A stretch of DNA of 64,000 bases. Origin: Buddleja alternifolia. Lineage: Eukaryota > Streptophyta > Magnoliopsida > Lamiales > Scrophulariaceae. Shown here piece after piece: positions 24,449 to 36,034 of this stretch; position 1 is the stretch's first letter; every line of letters starts with the position of its first letter. The notes below the pieces were generated by a model that was given only the letters and a program-made list of their open reading frames with translations, made no database searches and had not been told where the DNA came from. A program made the translations under genes and the position numbers. The DNA lies in NCBI GenBank assembly GCA_019426215.1, contig CM033394.1:49216195-49280194 (forward strand), given 5' to 3'.

Positions 24449-27406
24449 TCAGTTCAACATATTAGAATAGAAATCGGAGTCATATGGTGTCTTAAAAAGC
24501 TGGATTTCCTGAAAGTTACTGTTTGTGGCAAATGGTTGATGACGGGGATGAGCGGAATGTTGTCCAGTCAGCCAGATTTCAGAAGAAGGGAGGGGCACGC
24601 CTTCTGGGATTGCATGATGTATCATAGGCTGAGTGTCATTTTCAGGCACCGGATGCTGCAATGGAATGGATTCACGTTCACATGAATCCCAGGAATTACT
24701 TGACAGAAGAGAGAGAGCACGGCGATATTCCGGTGCTGCATCTACAGAAGAGATCAGTGATCTCTTGGAACCTGGAAAATACAACACAAATGTACTGTCA
24801 TATTCGGTTGTCCACTTTACTTCAAATGCAAGTAGCATAAATAAGTCAAAATGGGTACGCTTAATTTTTTATTATGGGAGACAATATATGAACAATGCAT
24901 ATTCATGTAAATTGAGAGTGAAATCCATAGAGCCTTGAGAGGTCAGCAATGCAAATCCTTTTATTCTCTAAATTTAAATCTCCAAGACTCTAGACATTTA
25001 GATTTGCCTATTACTACTTTTATCAAGACAAGTTAAGATATTTTTTCCTAATCCATGGAGCGGTAAATAATTTCATTAATGATGCACAAGAGTGTGACGA
25101 TAAAGAAAGTTCATCTAATCTACCGGCCATGGTTACTGGAGCTTGAAATGAAATTCAAAGAACACTCGACTCTGCATCTCTATTAACACAGTATAATCAC
25201 TTACATTTTAATTCCTTATTTTCCTGTTTTAAATTCTTATGAATCTAATTGAAGCTCGTTTATGTTTTTCATGTGGCGGTATTTCTATTCCAGAAAACAA
25301 AAAAGGAAAAACTCAACAAAAGCACTCCCGGTCAATAAGATATCTGCAGCATGCCAGATTTTGTCGCGGGTGACTGATTATGCATGCAAATTTTAAGCCG
25401 GAAATGTTTTCATGTAGAGCTAACTCCAATAAACAATCGAAAAACTGTAAATATTAGCTAGAAATAACATCACTCATATAGTATAGCACGGAATTGGTAT
25501 AGAAACCTGGATTCAGAGCCTCAGACGAGGAGTTCTTGGATGGCAAAGCTCCATTGGGTCCATTATGCATATTGATGACATGTGGCAGCTTGATCCCTGG
25601 CATATGCAACGGCTCATCAGTACCTCCATTTCCATTGGACTTGGAAGAATAACCTTTTGTTAGTGTGAACTTAGAGTTGCATGGGCTATCCCATGTGGAA
25701 TTTGCGGGAGTTCTAGAGTGGATGAGTGGAGAATTGTTCAAAAGAAAACTCATCGGCTGGTTTCCTCCTGTACGCATGTAAAGAAAATCAACAGAACATT
25801 ATTAACGGATCAGATTTAACTAAATTTCAACATATATATTGCGGGACAAAAACAATGAAGGGAGAACTTACAATGGCAGGAAAGTAGGCTAACTTGAAAT
25901 AAACGACTACTTGTCTGTAATAGTTTCCGTAGTCTTTTATTTATGTATTTTGCATGTTGAGTCCAATTAATGGTTTTGGAAAAACAGAAAATAAAAATAC
26001 TTAGTTTCTGCATGTATTCTAGCATATTTATCCCATCGACTCAGATACATATGGAATAGATAAATCTGTAAACAAGCTAGACCATAAAAAAGTGATAAGA
26101 ATAGTTTATAGGCATGACCATCCCACAGTGAGCTTATATCACCAACCGTGCTAACCTTGGTATGGAATTTATGCATTGATGTAATGCTCATAACTTCCCT
26201 CTAGATGTAAGTGCCATTGAACCTCCAACTAAAGGATAAGACTTGGTTTTATTGTATAAGTGTTTTAAAAAATAGAATATAATCAATTAGAATGGTTGTG
26301 TTTAGTTGGACCAAGAAAATGAAAGCATCCAGGCTGGGTATATATGCTGACAAATTGAGTAAAATATAAAACACAATTAGATACATTACCATAGAATGGC
26401 GATGAGAACCGAGCCGAATTAAACTGGATAGTTTCCTGCTGTGGCTTGCGGCGCCGTGCATTATGATCAGAAAGCCTTCTTCGACAACTGCGCTTCTTTT
26501 CATCAAACTCAGACAAACTGTGGAACCTTTACACAGAAAAAGAAAAAAAGCATTCAATCTTTGAGCCTTCCAAACTGGCTAAAAGGCATTTGCATCACAT
26601 GGAAGAAACAAGAGGTGGTCATAAGTATGTTATGTTGGATATATAATTGGCCAGAGATATCTGGTGTTAGGCATGCATATTACTACTTATAAGGCAACAT
26701 GTGTTTTTACAAATGGTTTGTTTATAGCAGAACATTACCTGCTACACTGTTGGCAAAACCGGCGTTCAAGACCTCCAACAATAACCTTTGTGCATTTTGA
26801 GTGGCTGTCACAAACTCTATGCTTTCGGTGATATTCTTTAGCCATTGAAAGATCAATGTCGCAACCCTCGACTTGACAACGTGGTGAAGGGGCATTTTGA
26901 CCAGATGATTTGGTCTTTTTTATAGTTGTGGTGGACGGGGTAGGCATAACAGAAAGGGATGTGCTCTTAACATTGCCTCCACTGCCACTATTCTCAAAAT
27001 ATGTCCGTTTTCCGAGCCTCAAACCAATCAATGTTTCCACAGAGCCAACAGAAGCCTCTGGAGGAGTGGAAATTCTAGAAATTTCAGTTCCTTTCATTTC
27101 CATTTTCTTGTTAAAATTTCCAGAAGAGCCCTCAAATGCCTTGAACCTGTCTTTTGTGGAAGAGTCGGTGGAAGCTGATATAGAACTCTTAGCTGAAGAA
27201 CCATGCCCACCATCAGAGCCAGAAGCACCGCTATTACCACCACCACCAGTCAGGTTGAACAATCCAGAATGAATTTCTCCATCATCAACAATCATCCAGT
27301 CAGCTAATTGCAGCTTTTTGGGACTTTCAATTGATTTAGAACCAAACCCGACAAAGTTTTCCCAATCCCACTTTGCATTCCACTCCATCTCAGAAAAATG
27401 GCTCAT
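24449..27406 (-). CDS. SPL: SQUAMOSA promoter-binding-like (SBP-box) transcription factor, miR156-targeted class
   Basis: Minus-strand exons are 27406-26739, 26526-26390, 25767-25507 and 24771-24449, all GT-AG with matching phase. The product is 462 residues. Start ATG 27406-27404 opens [19 protein letters not shown] Gly/Ser-rich stretch (about 55-85) and the clade motif [12 protein letters not shown] precede the SBP domain at about 177-252. Zinc site 1 is Cys177, Cys182, Cys199 and His202; site 2 is Cys218, Cys221, His225 and Cys237. The overlapping bipartite NLS is [17 protein letters not shown] (235-250). The SBP domain is split by the first coding intron at Arg223, the usual place in SPL genes. 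Exon 4 carries the miR156 site over RALSLLS (373-379). SPL proteins bind GTAC-core promoters and control phase change and flowering. The motif set places it in a miR156-regulated SPL2/10/11 or SPL13/16 group; I cannot pick the exact orthologue. Confidence 0.95.
24701..24720 (-). promoter_or_regulatory. miR156/157 target site in the SPL coding sequence
   Basis: The plus strand here reads TGACAGAAGA then GAGAGAGCAC. This equals mature miR156 (known as UGACAGAAGAGAGUGAGCAC) at 19 of 20 positions, so the minus-strand mRNA is a near-perfect target. The one difference, at miRNA position 14, is the same as in most known SPL targets. It encodes RALSLLS in the last exon, the canonical location. Confidence 0.95.
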
Positions 27407-29062
27407 CAAACAGAGTTACTCAATGAAAATTGTGCACGGGGACAAGAAACTTTACCGAAGAGTTATGAGTTAATCACCCCATGGACCCTGTTTCAAGAAA
27501 TTGATGAAATTGTAAAAAGAAATAGCAGTAGGCTTCCTTTCAAAATCAAATGGTTAAAATCAACTATTTAACATCTTCAGAAGTATGACACACTCAAGCC
27601 TTCAAATTCCACAAATCAAAGCATGGCAAATGAAAAATGAACTGAAGACTACACAAATCATTTAAAGAGGTGAAATATAGCACACAACAGAACCCGAAAT
27701 CGAAAGTCATTCTAGCTTATCACAGCACAGAATTTCAGGTTATTTAGGAATTTATTCATTCGTAATTTCCTTTTAAATCATGTCGGTAGAACAACAAGCC
27801 TCCAAACAACAAAATAAAGAATCACATCTCCATTGGAGCATATATGTATCATACCATATCATTCAAAGCACATAATTTCTTATTTTCTGGTAAGAAAAAG
27901 AAAGTGAGATGAAACTAAACTTGTATCTCTTTGCTCCTTCACTTCACCAGATCAGAAAACTACATCGGATTTTTACTAATTACTGCCATCTCTTTGCATC
28001 TCAACTTAATCACTGAAACTCTCCTTTCTATTTTTTATTTTTTGTGCTCTATTTTTAACCCTCAAATATCTTGATATTTTTCAACAGCTCATTTCTTTCC
28101 TTGAACACTGAAAGACATGGGTGGTATTTATTTATAAAGACCCACTACTGAAAACCCTTTGCAGAAGTTAATATAAAGCTTATTTCTTTCCAAAAAAAAA
28201 AAAAAACTTTGCAGAAATTTATAAAAGAAAATAGAAAATAAAAAGTACATGTCAAAACGTATGTATTTATAACAAAAAGTTAGAAAACATCTAAACGTTG
28301 CTTTCAGTACCTTTTCCCCCACCTTACCAACTCCCCCAAAACAAACACTGTAAACAGTTAAAAAATATGTATCATATATATATATACCATTACCACACTG
28401 CTCCATCTGATCTGAAGTAGTAAAAATCCATATTTATTTACTAGAGTAAATAAGGAAAAAATTCTAGAAAAATACAGGTATTTTTGTTTTACTTTTTAAA
28501 AACAAAATTAAAAAAATAATGGTGGTTGATGGGGGCAGTTATGGTCCCCCATCTAAGGTTCTTATTGGAATCAACAACCGAAAGTAGAAATAAACTTTTC
28601 CAAATGCATACAGAAATTGATTTTTCTTTTCCGAAGGTAACCACAAAGCATCACTTTAAAAAAAAAAAAATTACTGAAGAAAAACAAAAATTAAAATTAT
28701 AGAGAGAGAGAGGGGGCATATTTCTTCCCCAATTTCGAAACCTCAATTTTTTTTTCACATATTCAGAAAATTTCAGCTAAAAATTCCGTTGTGGAAAATT
28801 CCTGAGCTGCTTCTCCAAAAATAGAAAGTAAACAACACATCAGAAGTAATCATTTTCACCTTTCGCAGATAGGTAGCTAATCAATCATTACAGAATATAT
28901 ATATATATATATATATATACATACGGCTTCATATGATTGAAAAACACAATCAAACTGAGAAGTAATTGCAAAAAGGAAAAGGAAAGCAATAATTATTTTA
29001 CTTGATAAGGAATGAAAAAGCAAGAGCTAGCTGCTTACCAGTTAAGAAATTCAGAGAACATA

Positions 29063-29103
<41 letters not shown>

Positions 29104-29275
29104 AAGAATGGGAAAAGGGAAAGTATTCGTTTTACTAAATGAAGAAAGTGAAAAGAGAGTAAAAAAAGCGTGAAGCCCCATAGTGAAATTAGCTGTTCTT
29201 TTAACTTGGTTGGTGGGGAGTGGTAGGGTGTGTGAGTGTCCAGGGAGTACCCTGGGGGTCGAAAAAGGATCAATA
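27407..29275 (-). promoter_or_regulatory. 5' leader and upstream region of SPL
   Basis: No upstream coding exon was found. The region is T/A-rich with (GA)n (CT on the SPL strand) at 28700-28714, (TA)n at 28899-28919 and a compound (TA)n(TG)n microsatellite at 29061-29103. Long leaders, often with an intron, are common in SPL genes, but I could not place a leader intron with confidence. Confidence 0.35.
29061..29103. repeat. Compound (TA)n(TG)n microsatellite
   Basis: About ten TA units pass directly into about eleven TG units, upstream of SPL. Confidence 0.9.
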
Positions 29276-31016
29276 TTTTATTAATATATATTATTAATTA
29301 ATCATATGAGTTTTGAAAATAATTTAAGTATTTGATGGAGTTGAGGATCAAGTAAGATTGTTTTTCAGATATATATATAATTTACTTTTTCATGATATTT
29401 ATCTTGTACTACTACGTAGTAAAAATGTGTAATTGTGTTCAGTGTCATCAATTATCTTATAATATATATTAATAAAAATGTGTAATGTTAGAGCATAGTC
29501 GCAAATCAGAGGGCGCATAAAGATTAATGAAATGTGTACAAACATAATATGTAACTTTGATTTTAAATAATTAGTGAAACGCTATCAAGTGTTTTTCATT
29601 GTTAAGAGTTCGAGGCGTCATGGTCCGAATTGAGTAATAAGAGTGTGAATATACAATCTTTGACCTATTTTACACCGATCATGATCATGGATCTTTTCAT
29701 CAGCGAAATTTTTATTACACGAATGGTTATGATTAAATATCGAGCTGCGTAGCTGAAAGCGGCTTAAAATTGCACTTGTTCGCATCTATTGGATGTGGAG
29801 ACAGGGTGAGACTTGAACGGTGGGGGTGTGGGGAGAAGAGTGCGACGATAAATGAACGGTGGAGATTGAGTGTGGTACTTTGTTGGTTCTGACAAGTGGC
29901 TGGCACATAGGCAATTAGGCATAAATAAGTGGAACAGTATGAAGAGAATGGACACCAAGGAATTTTTGTCTCTTTCTTCTTGTCACTATTCTATTTTCTT
30001 TTTATCTTTCACTTTAATTAGATAATGATTTTAACCACCCCAAAATTTTGTAAAATATTTCTATAAGTTTCTACAAAATTATATCGAAGAATTGGGTGAA
30101 TTTACTAATCCGAACCATATTTTTGATGTCGATATTTAAGAGTATAGTTGTACTACATTATTGATGACTAAAAATATGAAATAGTCACGAAGTTTCTTTC
30201 AAATTCGCGATAAAATTTTCCCTTTTTAGTGGCATATATAGAAAGTCCAGCCAGTCAATCACCTACACCAAACGTTGGGAGGAGAGGGGGGTTTCATAGC
30301 ATAACCCCTTCGATGATCAAGTCGGATTAAAGCTTTATAATTGAGTAACTCTAATTTTTTTCCTTTTTTGATAGTTTAAAGTTATATCAGATGAAACTCA
30401 TAGGGCTTGTATGGTATTGTTTTCGTTTCCAAATCTTATTTTCAAGTTGACAAATGTTGAAAAAAGAGTTTTCAAATCTGTATTGATTTTTGTGCTACAA
30501 ATGAAAATATGTTTTGATAAATTGTTTTGGATAATTAATTTATAAGTTGAAAGTGAAAATATGTTTGGAAGAATTTGATTTTGTGTGAATTTTTATACGA
30601 AAAGACGTGATGAGAATGAAAATATGTGGATGAAAATTATTTTGGGAGATAAGTAGAATAAAAAATTATATTTATTGATTTGACATAAAGTAAAGTTGAT
30701 TTATAGTAAGTGATGTAATTTGATATATATACATACACATATATTATATGCATTGATAAATGAGAATACATCACCTGCATTCAAACTCCTATGTTAATAA
30801 AACCACATTTAATCTATGTTTAAGAAAAAAAATGAATGTTATCATAATGCAAAATGATGCATAAATCCCTCGATATTTCTATGCATATGTTTTTTTATCA
30901 AGTTTGACAAATATTTTTAATGTTAACTGCAATTTCATCATGATATATATGTTCAATGTAGAATTGATATGTTAAATCAAGAGCCCTCTCACCAAAGTAA
31001 ATACATATATATATAC

Positions 31017-31048
<32 letters not shown>

Positions 31049-32013
31049 AAAATAAACGCATAAATGTTTGAAGATTTGGTTTGAGATATAAGAACTCCTT
31101 ATTTTAAGGAGGAAGGACACTACCCTACTCTAGGATTGTTGGCAAAAATGATTTGGTTTCATAGTTTTGGGTTGGGATCTCAAGATTTGAGAATTAAGAA
31201 TCAAAGTTATGTAAGAAAACTTTTAAGCCAAACATATTTTGGGTTCTCAAAATTTTGAGAATTGAGATTTGGGTTTTGAAAACAAAACCATACAAGCCAA
31301 TAGTGATTGTCCAAACAAAACTTGGTATATATAATTCAACTTGGTCAAAACCCACACTAAAGAGTAAGTTTTCGGTCTCCATTGGATCAAATATTATCAT
31401 ACGCCATCACCGACCTATAATAAATTCAAAAAAATGACGAACTTTATGTTTTTAGTGAGATTTGAACTCGTGACATTTAAGCATAAATTGAAAACTCAAT
31501 CATTAGATCATCATGTTGGTACAGAGGGAACTAAAGGTGACCATCGAGTTGAGACCACTTAATCAAAACTCAACTCGAATTTGAGCCAAAATATACCTAC
31601 TGGCAAGCTTGCAAGGCGACAGATATAATAAAAACATTTTTTTTTATTTGATAATATACATTCTTTTTTAGAATGGACTCGGGCACGAACTCGAAGAGCA
31701 ATTTGATCAAATTCGGCTTGGTTATATTTATTTATGGTCCTTGGTGATATTTATCTATTCATTACACATTTTGTTAAACGCCTCTGACTTATGAGAGAAC
31801 ATTAACATTTTTACTTGGCATATCAATAAATATCTGTTTGTATTCTTCACTTTTAGGGTGCCATATAAATGTATGGACAGGACACTATCCCAACTAAATG
31901 TCATGAACGACTTAATTAACACATTATTCTCATGGGCCATGACCTACTCATTTTGTTCACAATTTTCATATTTATTTTTGAAAAATATATCCCTTACCAT
32001 CGCTTTATTTGAG
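29276..32013. other. Intergenic, no gene
   Basis: At 30400-30660 and 31150-31330 there are repeats with internal inverted blocks (TTTTGAGAATTGAGATTTGGG against CTCAAGATTTGAGAATT), probably old MITEs. A (TA)n(TG)n microsatellite is at about 31003-31049. At 31456-31522 (minus) there is a SINE-like word pair. No gene supported. Confidence 0.4.
31456..31522 (-). mobile_element. Possible SINE fragment (tRNA-like box A/box B)
   Basis: On the minus strand GATGATCTAATGATTGAG is followed about 30 bases later by ACGAGTTCAAATCTCAC. This spacing and wording resemble boxes A and B of a tRNA-derived SINE. No tail or target duplication was recognised. A similar pair occurs at 54342-54396. Confidence 0.35.
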
Positions 32014-32302
32014 TTAAATTACAATTTTGATTGCCATATTGTTTTAAACAATAACGGGTAAATGAATTAGGTGATTAAGAATATTTTGTGAACATTTCAG
32101 CCAATGATTTTTTGTTAAATTACAATTTTGATTGCCATATTGTTTTAAACAATAACGGGTAACTGAATTAGGTGATTAAGAATATTTTGTGAAACATTTC
32201 AGCCAATGAATTACAATTTTGGTTGCCATATTGTTTTAAACAATGACGGGTAAATAATTGAATTGGGTGATTAAGAATATTTTGTAAACATTTCAGCCAA
32301 TG
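32014..32302. repeat. Three tandem copies of a unit of about 93 bp
   Basis: The units start near 32014, 32115 and 32210. Each contains TTACAATTTTGATTGCCATA (G in the third copy), TTGTTTTAAACAAT, ACGGGTAA, GGTGATTAAGAATATTTTG and CATTTCAGCCAATGA. The copies differ at only a few positions, mostly small indels. The TTGTTTTAAACAA core is palindromic. No coding frame runs through all three. Confidence 0.9.
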
Positions 32303-32495
32303 AATTTATATAAAAACACAAGGAAATCGACATAATTTGTATAATTATGCTTGGTTTGAACAGTTGACTAATTGGTCATTGCTTAGCATAATGAGTTGAA
32401 GAGCTAATGAGTATTGCCAACCGGCCTAGTAATATTTCACCGCCCAAAAGTCCAAAACGTCTATTCCAAAATTTTGTTTGGTATGCACTTGAAAG

Positions 32496-33147
32496 TAGGG
32501 GAGTAAATGAGTTGAGCTCGAGCTCAAGCCAAGTTTGATGAAATTTTTAAACTCGAGCTTAAGCTCGATTATGATTTTTTAAGCTCAAGCTCAAACTCGA
32601 GCTTGACGAGCTTAATTTTATAAAGCTCGCACTTGAGCTCGAGTCAAGTTTGAATTAAAATTAGTTTTATCATTTTTTCTTTTTCAAAAATAAAATACAA
32701 TTAATTCTAATTTTTTATTTATTTATCAAAATATGTTAATAACGGATATTGTAATTAAAAATATAATTATAGAAGTAAAATGATAATAATTATAAAAATA
32801 CATTTCAAGATAAAATAAATAGTACTTTACGTATCTATTATTTAATTTACAAAATATGTAATAGTTACAAAAATGTGATTATTAAACTTATTTGCAGAAA
32901 CATATATCATGTATCAATGAACTATACATAATTTATATATTATTGAGATATTATTGCTAGTATTATTATAAAATTTTAAGTATTATTTTATGAAATATAA
33001 GTATTTATAGTGATATAAAAAAAAACACTCGCGGTGCTCGCGAGCTTATGAACAATTATAAGTGAGCTTGACTTCGAACTCGAGTCGAGCTCCAATCGAG
33101 CTGGCTTGCCAGGCTTACGAATTGGCTCGATTTACTTTACACCCCTA
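32496..33147. mobile_element. Non-autonomous hAT-type element with perfect 8-bp target duplication
   Basis: The left terminus TAGGGGAGTAAATGAG matches the complement of the right terminus, TAGGGGTGTAAAGTAAAT. CTTGAAAG flanks both sides (32488-32495 and 33148-33155). The interior starts and ends with GAGCTCGAGC-type blocks and an AT-rich centre. 652 bp without a transposase. It is inserted in a GTATGCACTTGAAAG-containing repeat that occurs several more times to the right. Confidence 0.85.
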
Positions 33148-33212
33148 CTTGAAAGCAAAAAAAAAAGAATTATATATATATATATATATATACTTAATAA
33201 AATTAAAAATAT

Positions 33213-33289
33213 ATGTTTATTTAGATTTGAGCTTAAGCTTTCAAGTGCATACCAAACAAAATTTGTACTTGTTTGTATAAGTTTATTAA

Positions 33290-33321
<32 letters not shown>

Positions 33322-33413
33322 CCTTATCCAAACAAGTACAAATTTTGTTTGCTAAGCACCTGAATGAACATATACTTGAAATTCAAAGCTTAAAACTCAA
33401 ATCTAAATAAACT
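33213..33413. repeat. Fold-back repeat, first copy
   Basis: The left arm (33213 to about 33279) contains ATGTTTATTTAGATTTGAGC, CTTTCAAGTGCATACCAAAC and AAAATTTGTACTTGTTTG. The right arm (33326-33413) carries the complement (CAAACAAGTACAAATTTTG, CTCAAATCTAAATAAAC). The loop is a (TG)(TA) microsatellite. Confidence 0.8.
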
Positions 33414-33495
33414 AGCTTTAATCACTTGTTAAATTTTTTTAGTTCAATGATCATCCTTATCAGTGAAAAAACAAAAATATTGTTTTTTTTTTTTG

Positions 33496-33858
33496 TATTT
33501 GGGATCTCATTATTTGAAAAGTAATATTATTTGAAGAGTGAAGGTCCCATCATACTCTCATAATGACTACCAAAAGAATAAAGATGGGCCTTTGAATTTT
33601 AGTGCATTTATTCATTATGTACTAGCTATAGTTGAATTGAATCTATCTACTATGTACTAGTCATTAGGATTTTAAGGAATTGGGCATTTAAAATTTTGCG
33701 CGAGTTTGGTGTGAGTTCCACCACAAAAATAATAGTTAGTGTTCATTTAGTCTCAAAGTCTCGGTAACTTCATATAAAGTCAACAGATATAATTAAGATA
33801 TAGGACCGCTCTATGTTCTACTCTTTATTTCATCCTCCAAAATAAATTACCCCTCCAA
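33496..33858. repeat. Direct duplication, left copy
   Basis: It aligns with 35666-36034 in the same orientation through shared blocks: GTAATATTATTTGAA, CATAATGACTACCAAAAG, TCTATCTACTATGTA and ACAAAAATAATAGTTAG. The copies are clearly diverged. No LTR hallmarks (TG...CA, primer-binding site) were found, so a segmental duplication is the simpler reading. Confidence 0.75.
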
Positions 33859-33909
33859 AAGTGATAAAAATTTGAGTTAAATAATTCACCTTTTACAAAT
33901 GTTATAACC

Positions 33910-34142
33910 TTATCAAACAAGTAATTTTTTTGTTTGCTATGCACTTGAAAGCTTAAAATCAATTTAAATAAACATATAGTTTTCAAGTGCATACCAAACA
34001 AAATTTGAATTTGAATTTAAACAAAATTTGAATTTGAATTTAAACAAAATTTAGATTTGAAAACTTAAAGTTATATGTTTATTTAGATTTGAGTTAAGCT
34101 TTCAAGTGCATACCAAACAAAATCTGTACTTGTTTGGATAGA
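33910..34142. repeat. Fold-back repeat, second copy, with a short tandem run inside
   Basis: The same arms as at 33213-33413 recur here: ATCAAACAAGTAA, GCACTTGAAAGCTTAAAA and AAATAAACATATA on the left, with their complement at 34068-34142. The loop holds a 23-bp unit (AACAAAATTTGAATTTGAATT) repeated about 2.5 times at 34004-34055. Confidence 0.75.
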
Positions 34143-34410
34143 AAAATTCTTGTATAAACTGAGTCTTGGGCTCACTTGTGGACCTTGTGGATGTGATTAA
34201 TCTACATCACTTGTTTTTTTTAATTTAAAATAAATAAAATAAGTGACATGGATTAATCACATCCACAAGATGTACAGGTGGGGCCCAAAACCCGGTGTAT
34301 AGAAGTGTTTTCCGTTTGGATAAGGTTATAATATATATATACACACACAGTGATGGATAATTGCATCGGCTTCGTCTCAACCATGGACATTTGTCGTTCG
34401 CTCTCCTCAT

Positions 34411-35610
34411 CTTTTATATATTGATATGTACCTCCCTTCTTTCATTTTTTTTAATTATATTTACTAGTTAAAAACTAAAATTCCCCTTTTTTTTTTAATA
34501 ATCTAACCTAAAAATTGGAATTATTTAGCACAATGACTTACTTGTTAAAAGTAACCTGAAGGCGCCATACGGTATGGCACCTTCACTTTTTCCTTTTTTT
34601 TCCTTTTTAGTTATTTTGGCTTTTCTAATCTTATTTTCTTTATTGATAGTAAAAAGATGCATTATTACAATTTCAATTCTAATATTTGTTTCATCAATTT
34701 ATTCACTCCAAAAAGTTCTTGCATTACTGATAATCTTACTTGACATGTTGTCAGTAATATATACTATTTTTGTAATGCTAGTAGCAAAAGGTTAATAGAT
34801 TTTTTTTGACTCAATTATTCGCAACTTTCGTACTTGGCCTTTTCAGCTTAAGAATTAACCTCTATGCATAAATACTTCTTATGACTTGGAATATATCGCC
34901 TACTCGGGGACACAAATACTTCTTATAAGAATTATCAAATGTAGTTATCACTAGATTTGTATTGGCATTAACTTGTTACTAAACATACGTCAACTATATT
35001 TATGTTGTTACTAAACATTTGTCAACAATTGTCGCTAGTGACAACTTAAAAATAATGTTCATCATTAGATTTTTTATTATGACAAAATAAAAATTATTAT
35101 CACACATTATGTATATATAAGTGAAAACTTTAATATAACCATTTTACATGTTATCACTAATATTAGTTTCGTTGTAGTGTAAGTGTTTGGAGTGAATAAA
35201 TTAACGAGACAAATATCTGAAAATGTAATAATGCATTTTTTTTACTATCAATAAAGAAAACAAAATGAAGAAACTAAAATGACTTTAATAAAAAAGAAAA
35301 AGTAAAAGTGAAGGCGCCATATACAATGGCGCCTTTATGTTACTTGGGTAAACCTTTTCAAAGGCAAGTCATTTTGATAAATACTTCCTATTTTTAGGTT
35401 AGATTGCTAAAATCCCCAAAATTCCCTCACTTTGAGTTACAAAAGTTAACTTTCACTAATAATGCGTTGGAGAATGAAAAGAAATATCAAACATAATTTA
35501 GTGAAACCTCATTTTTTTATAAATCAAAAGTGGTAGGTATTTGTGTTTTTAACTAATAAATATAATGAAAAATTTGAAGGAGGAAATGTACATATCAATA
35601 TATCAAAGGT
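34411..35610. repeat. 1.2-kb imperfect inverted repeat
   Basis: The outer ends are CTTTTATATATTGATATGTA and its complement at 35585-35609. The arms continue inverted through ACTAGTTAAAAAC, AATCTAACCTAAAAAT, AAGGCGCCATA (34560 and 35310-35335), TTTCTTTATTGATAGTAAAA and ATTTATTCACTCCAAA. Each arm is about 300-450 bp with indels. No transposase frame was found. It lies between the two copies of the 33496/35666 duplication, so it probably is a large MITE or fold-back transposon. The 73-residue frame at 34574-34795 is only arm sequence. Confidence 0.75.
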
Positions 35611-35665
35611 GATCAGATGTGTGGACGCCAAAAGTCCATAATTTTTTTCTGTTTTTAATTCCTTA

Positions 35666-36034
35666 TATTTGATATCTCATTATTTCAGAAGTAATATTAT
35701 TTGAATTGTGAAAGCCTCCTCATATTCCCATAATGACTACCAAAAGTTGGACCTTGAATTTTAGGGCATTTATTCACTATGTACTAGTTGGATCTATCTA
35801 CTATGTATTACGCATAGAATTTCAAGAGCTTGGGCACATTAAATTTTGTCTTACGCGAGTTTCGTGTGAGTCCCATCACAAAAATAATAGTTAGAATGTT
35901 TGTTAGTCTGGATAACTCCATAAAAATTCAATAAGTATAATTAAGATGTAGGTTTGCTCTACGTTATACTATTTCATTCATTAGCATTTATTTCATCCTT
36001 CAAAATTCAAGCTCGTTGAATTATTCCTCCAAGG
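35666..36034. repeat. Direct duplication, right copy
   Basis: This is the partner of 33496-33858 in the same orientation. The shared blocks stay in order from ATCTCATTATTT to ATTTCATCCT. Confidence 0.75.

Noticed and set aside
24772..24838. [17 protein letters not shown] start for the SPL last exon
   Set aside because: It is intron sequence upstream of the TTTTCCAG acceptor. The exon joins the SBP reading frame at Gly356.
26910..27272. 120-residue frame on the plus strand
   Set aside because: It is the antisense shadow of SPL exon 1, whose minus-strand product has clear family motifs.
32014..32302. CRISPR-like repeat-spacer array
   Set aside because: The units are contiguous tandem copies without spacers, in a plant nuclear context.
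34574..34795. 73-residue hydrophobic frame
   Set aside because: It lies inside one arm of the 1.2-kb inverted repeat. Its composition follows from T-rich DNA, and there is no family resemblance.
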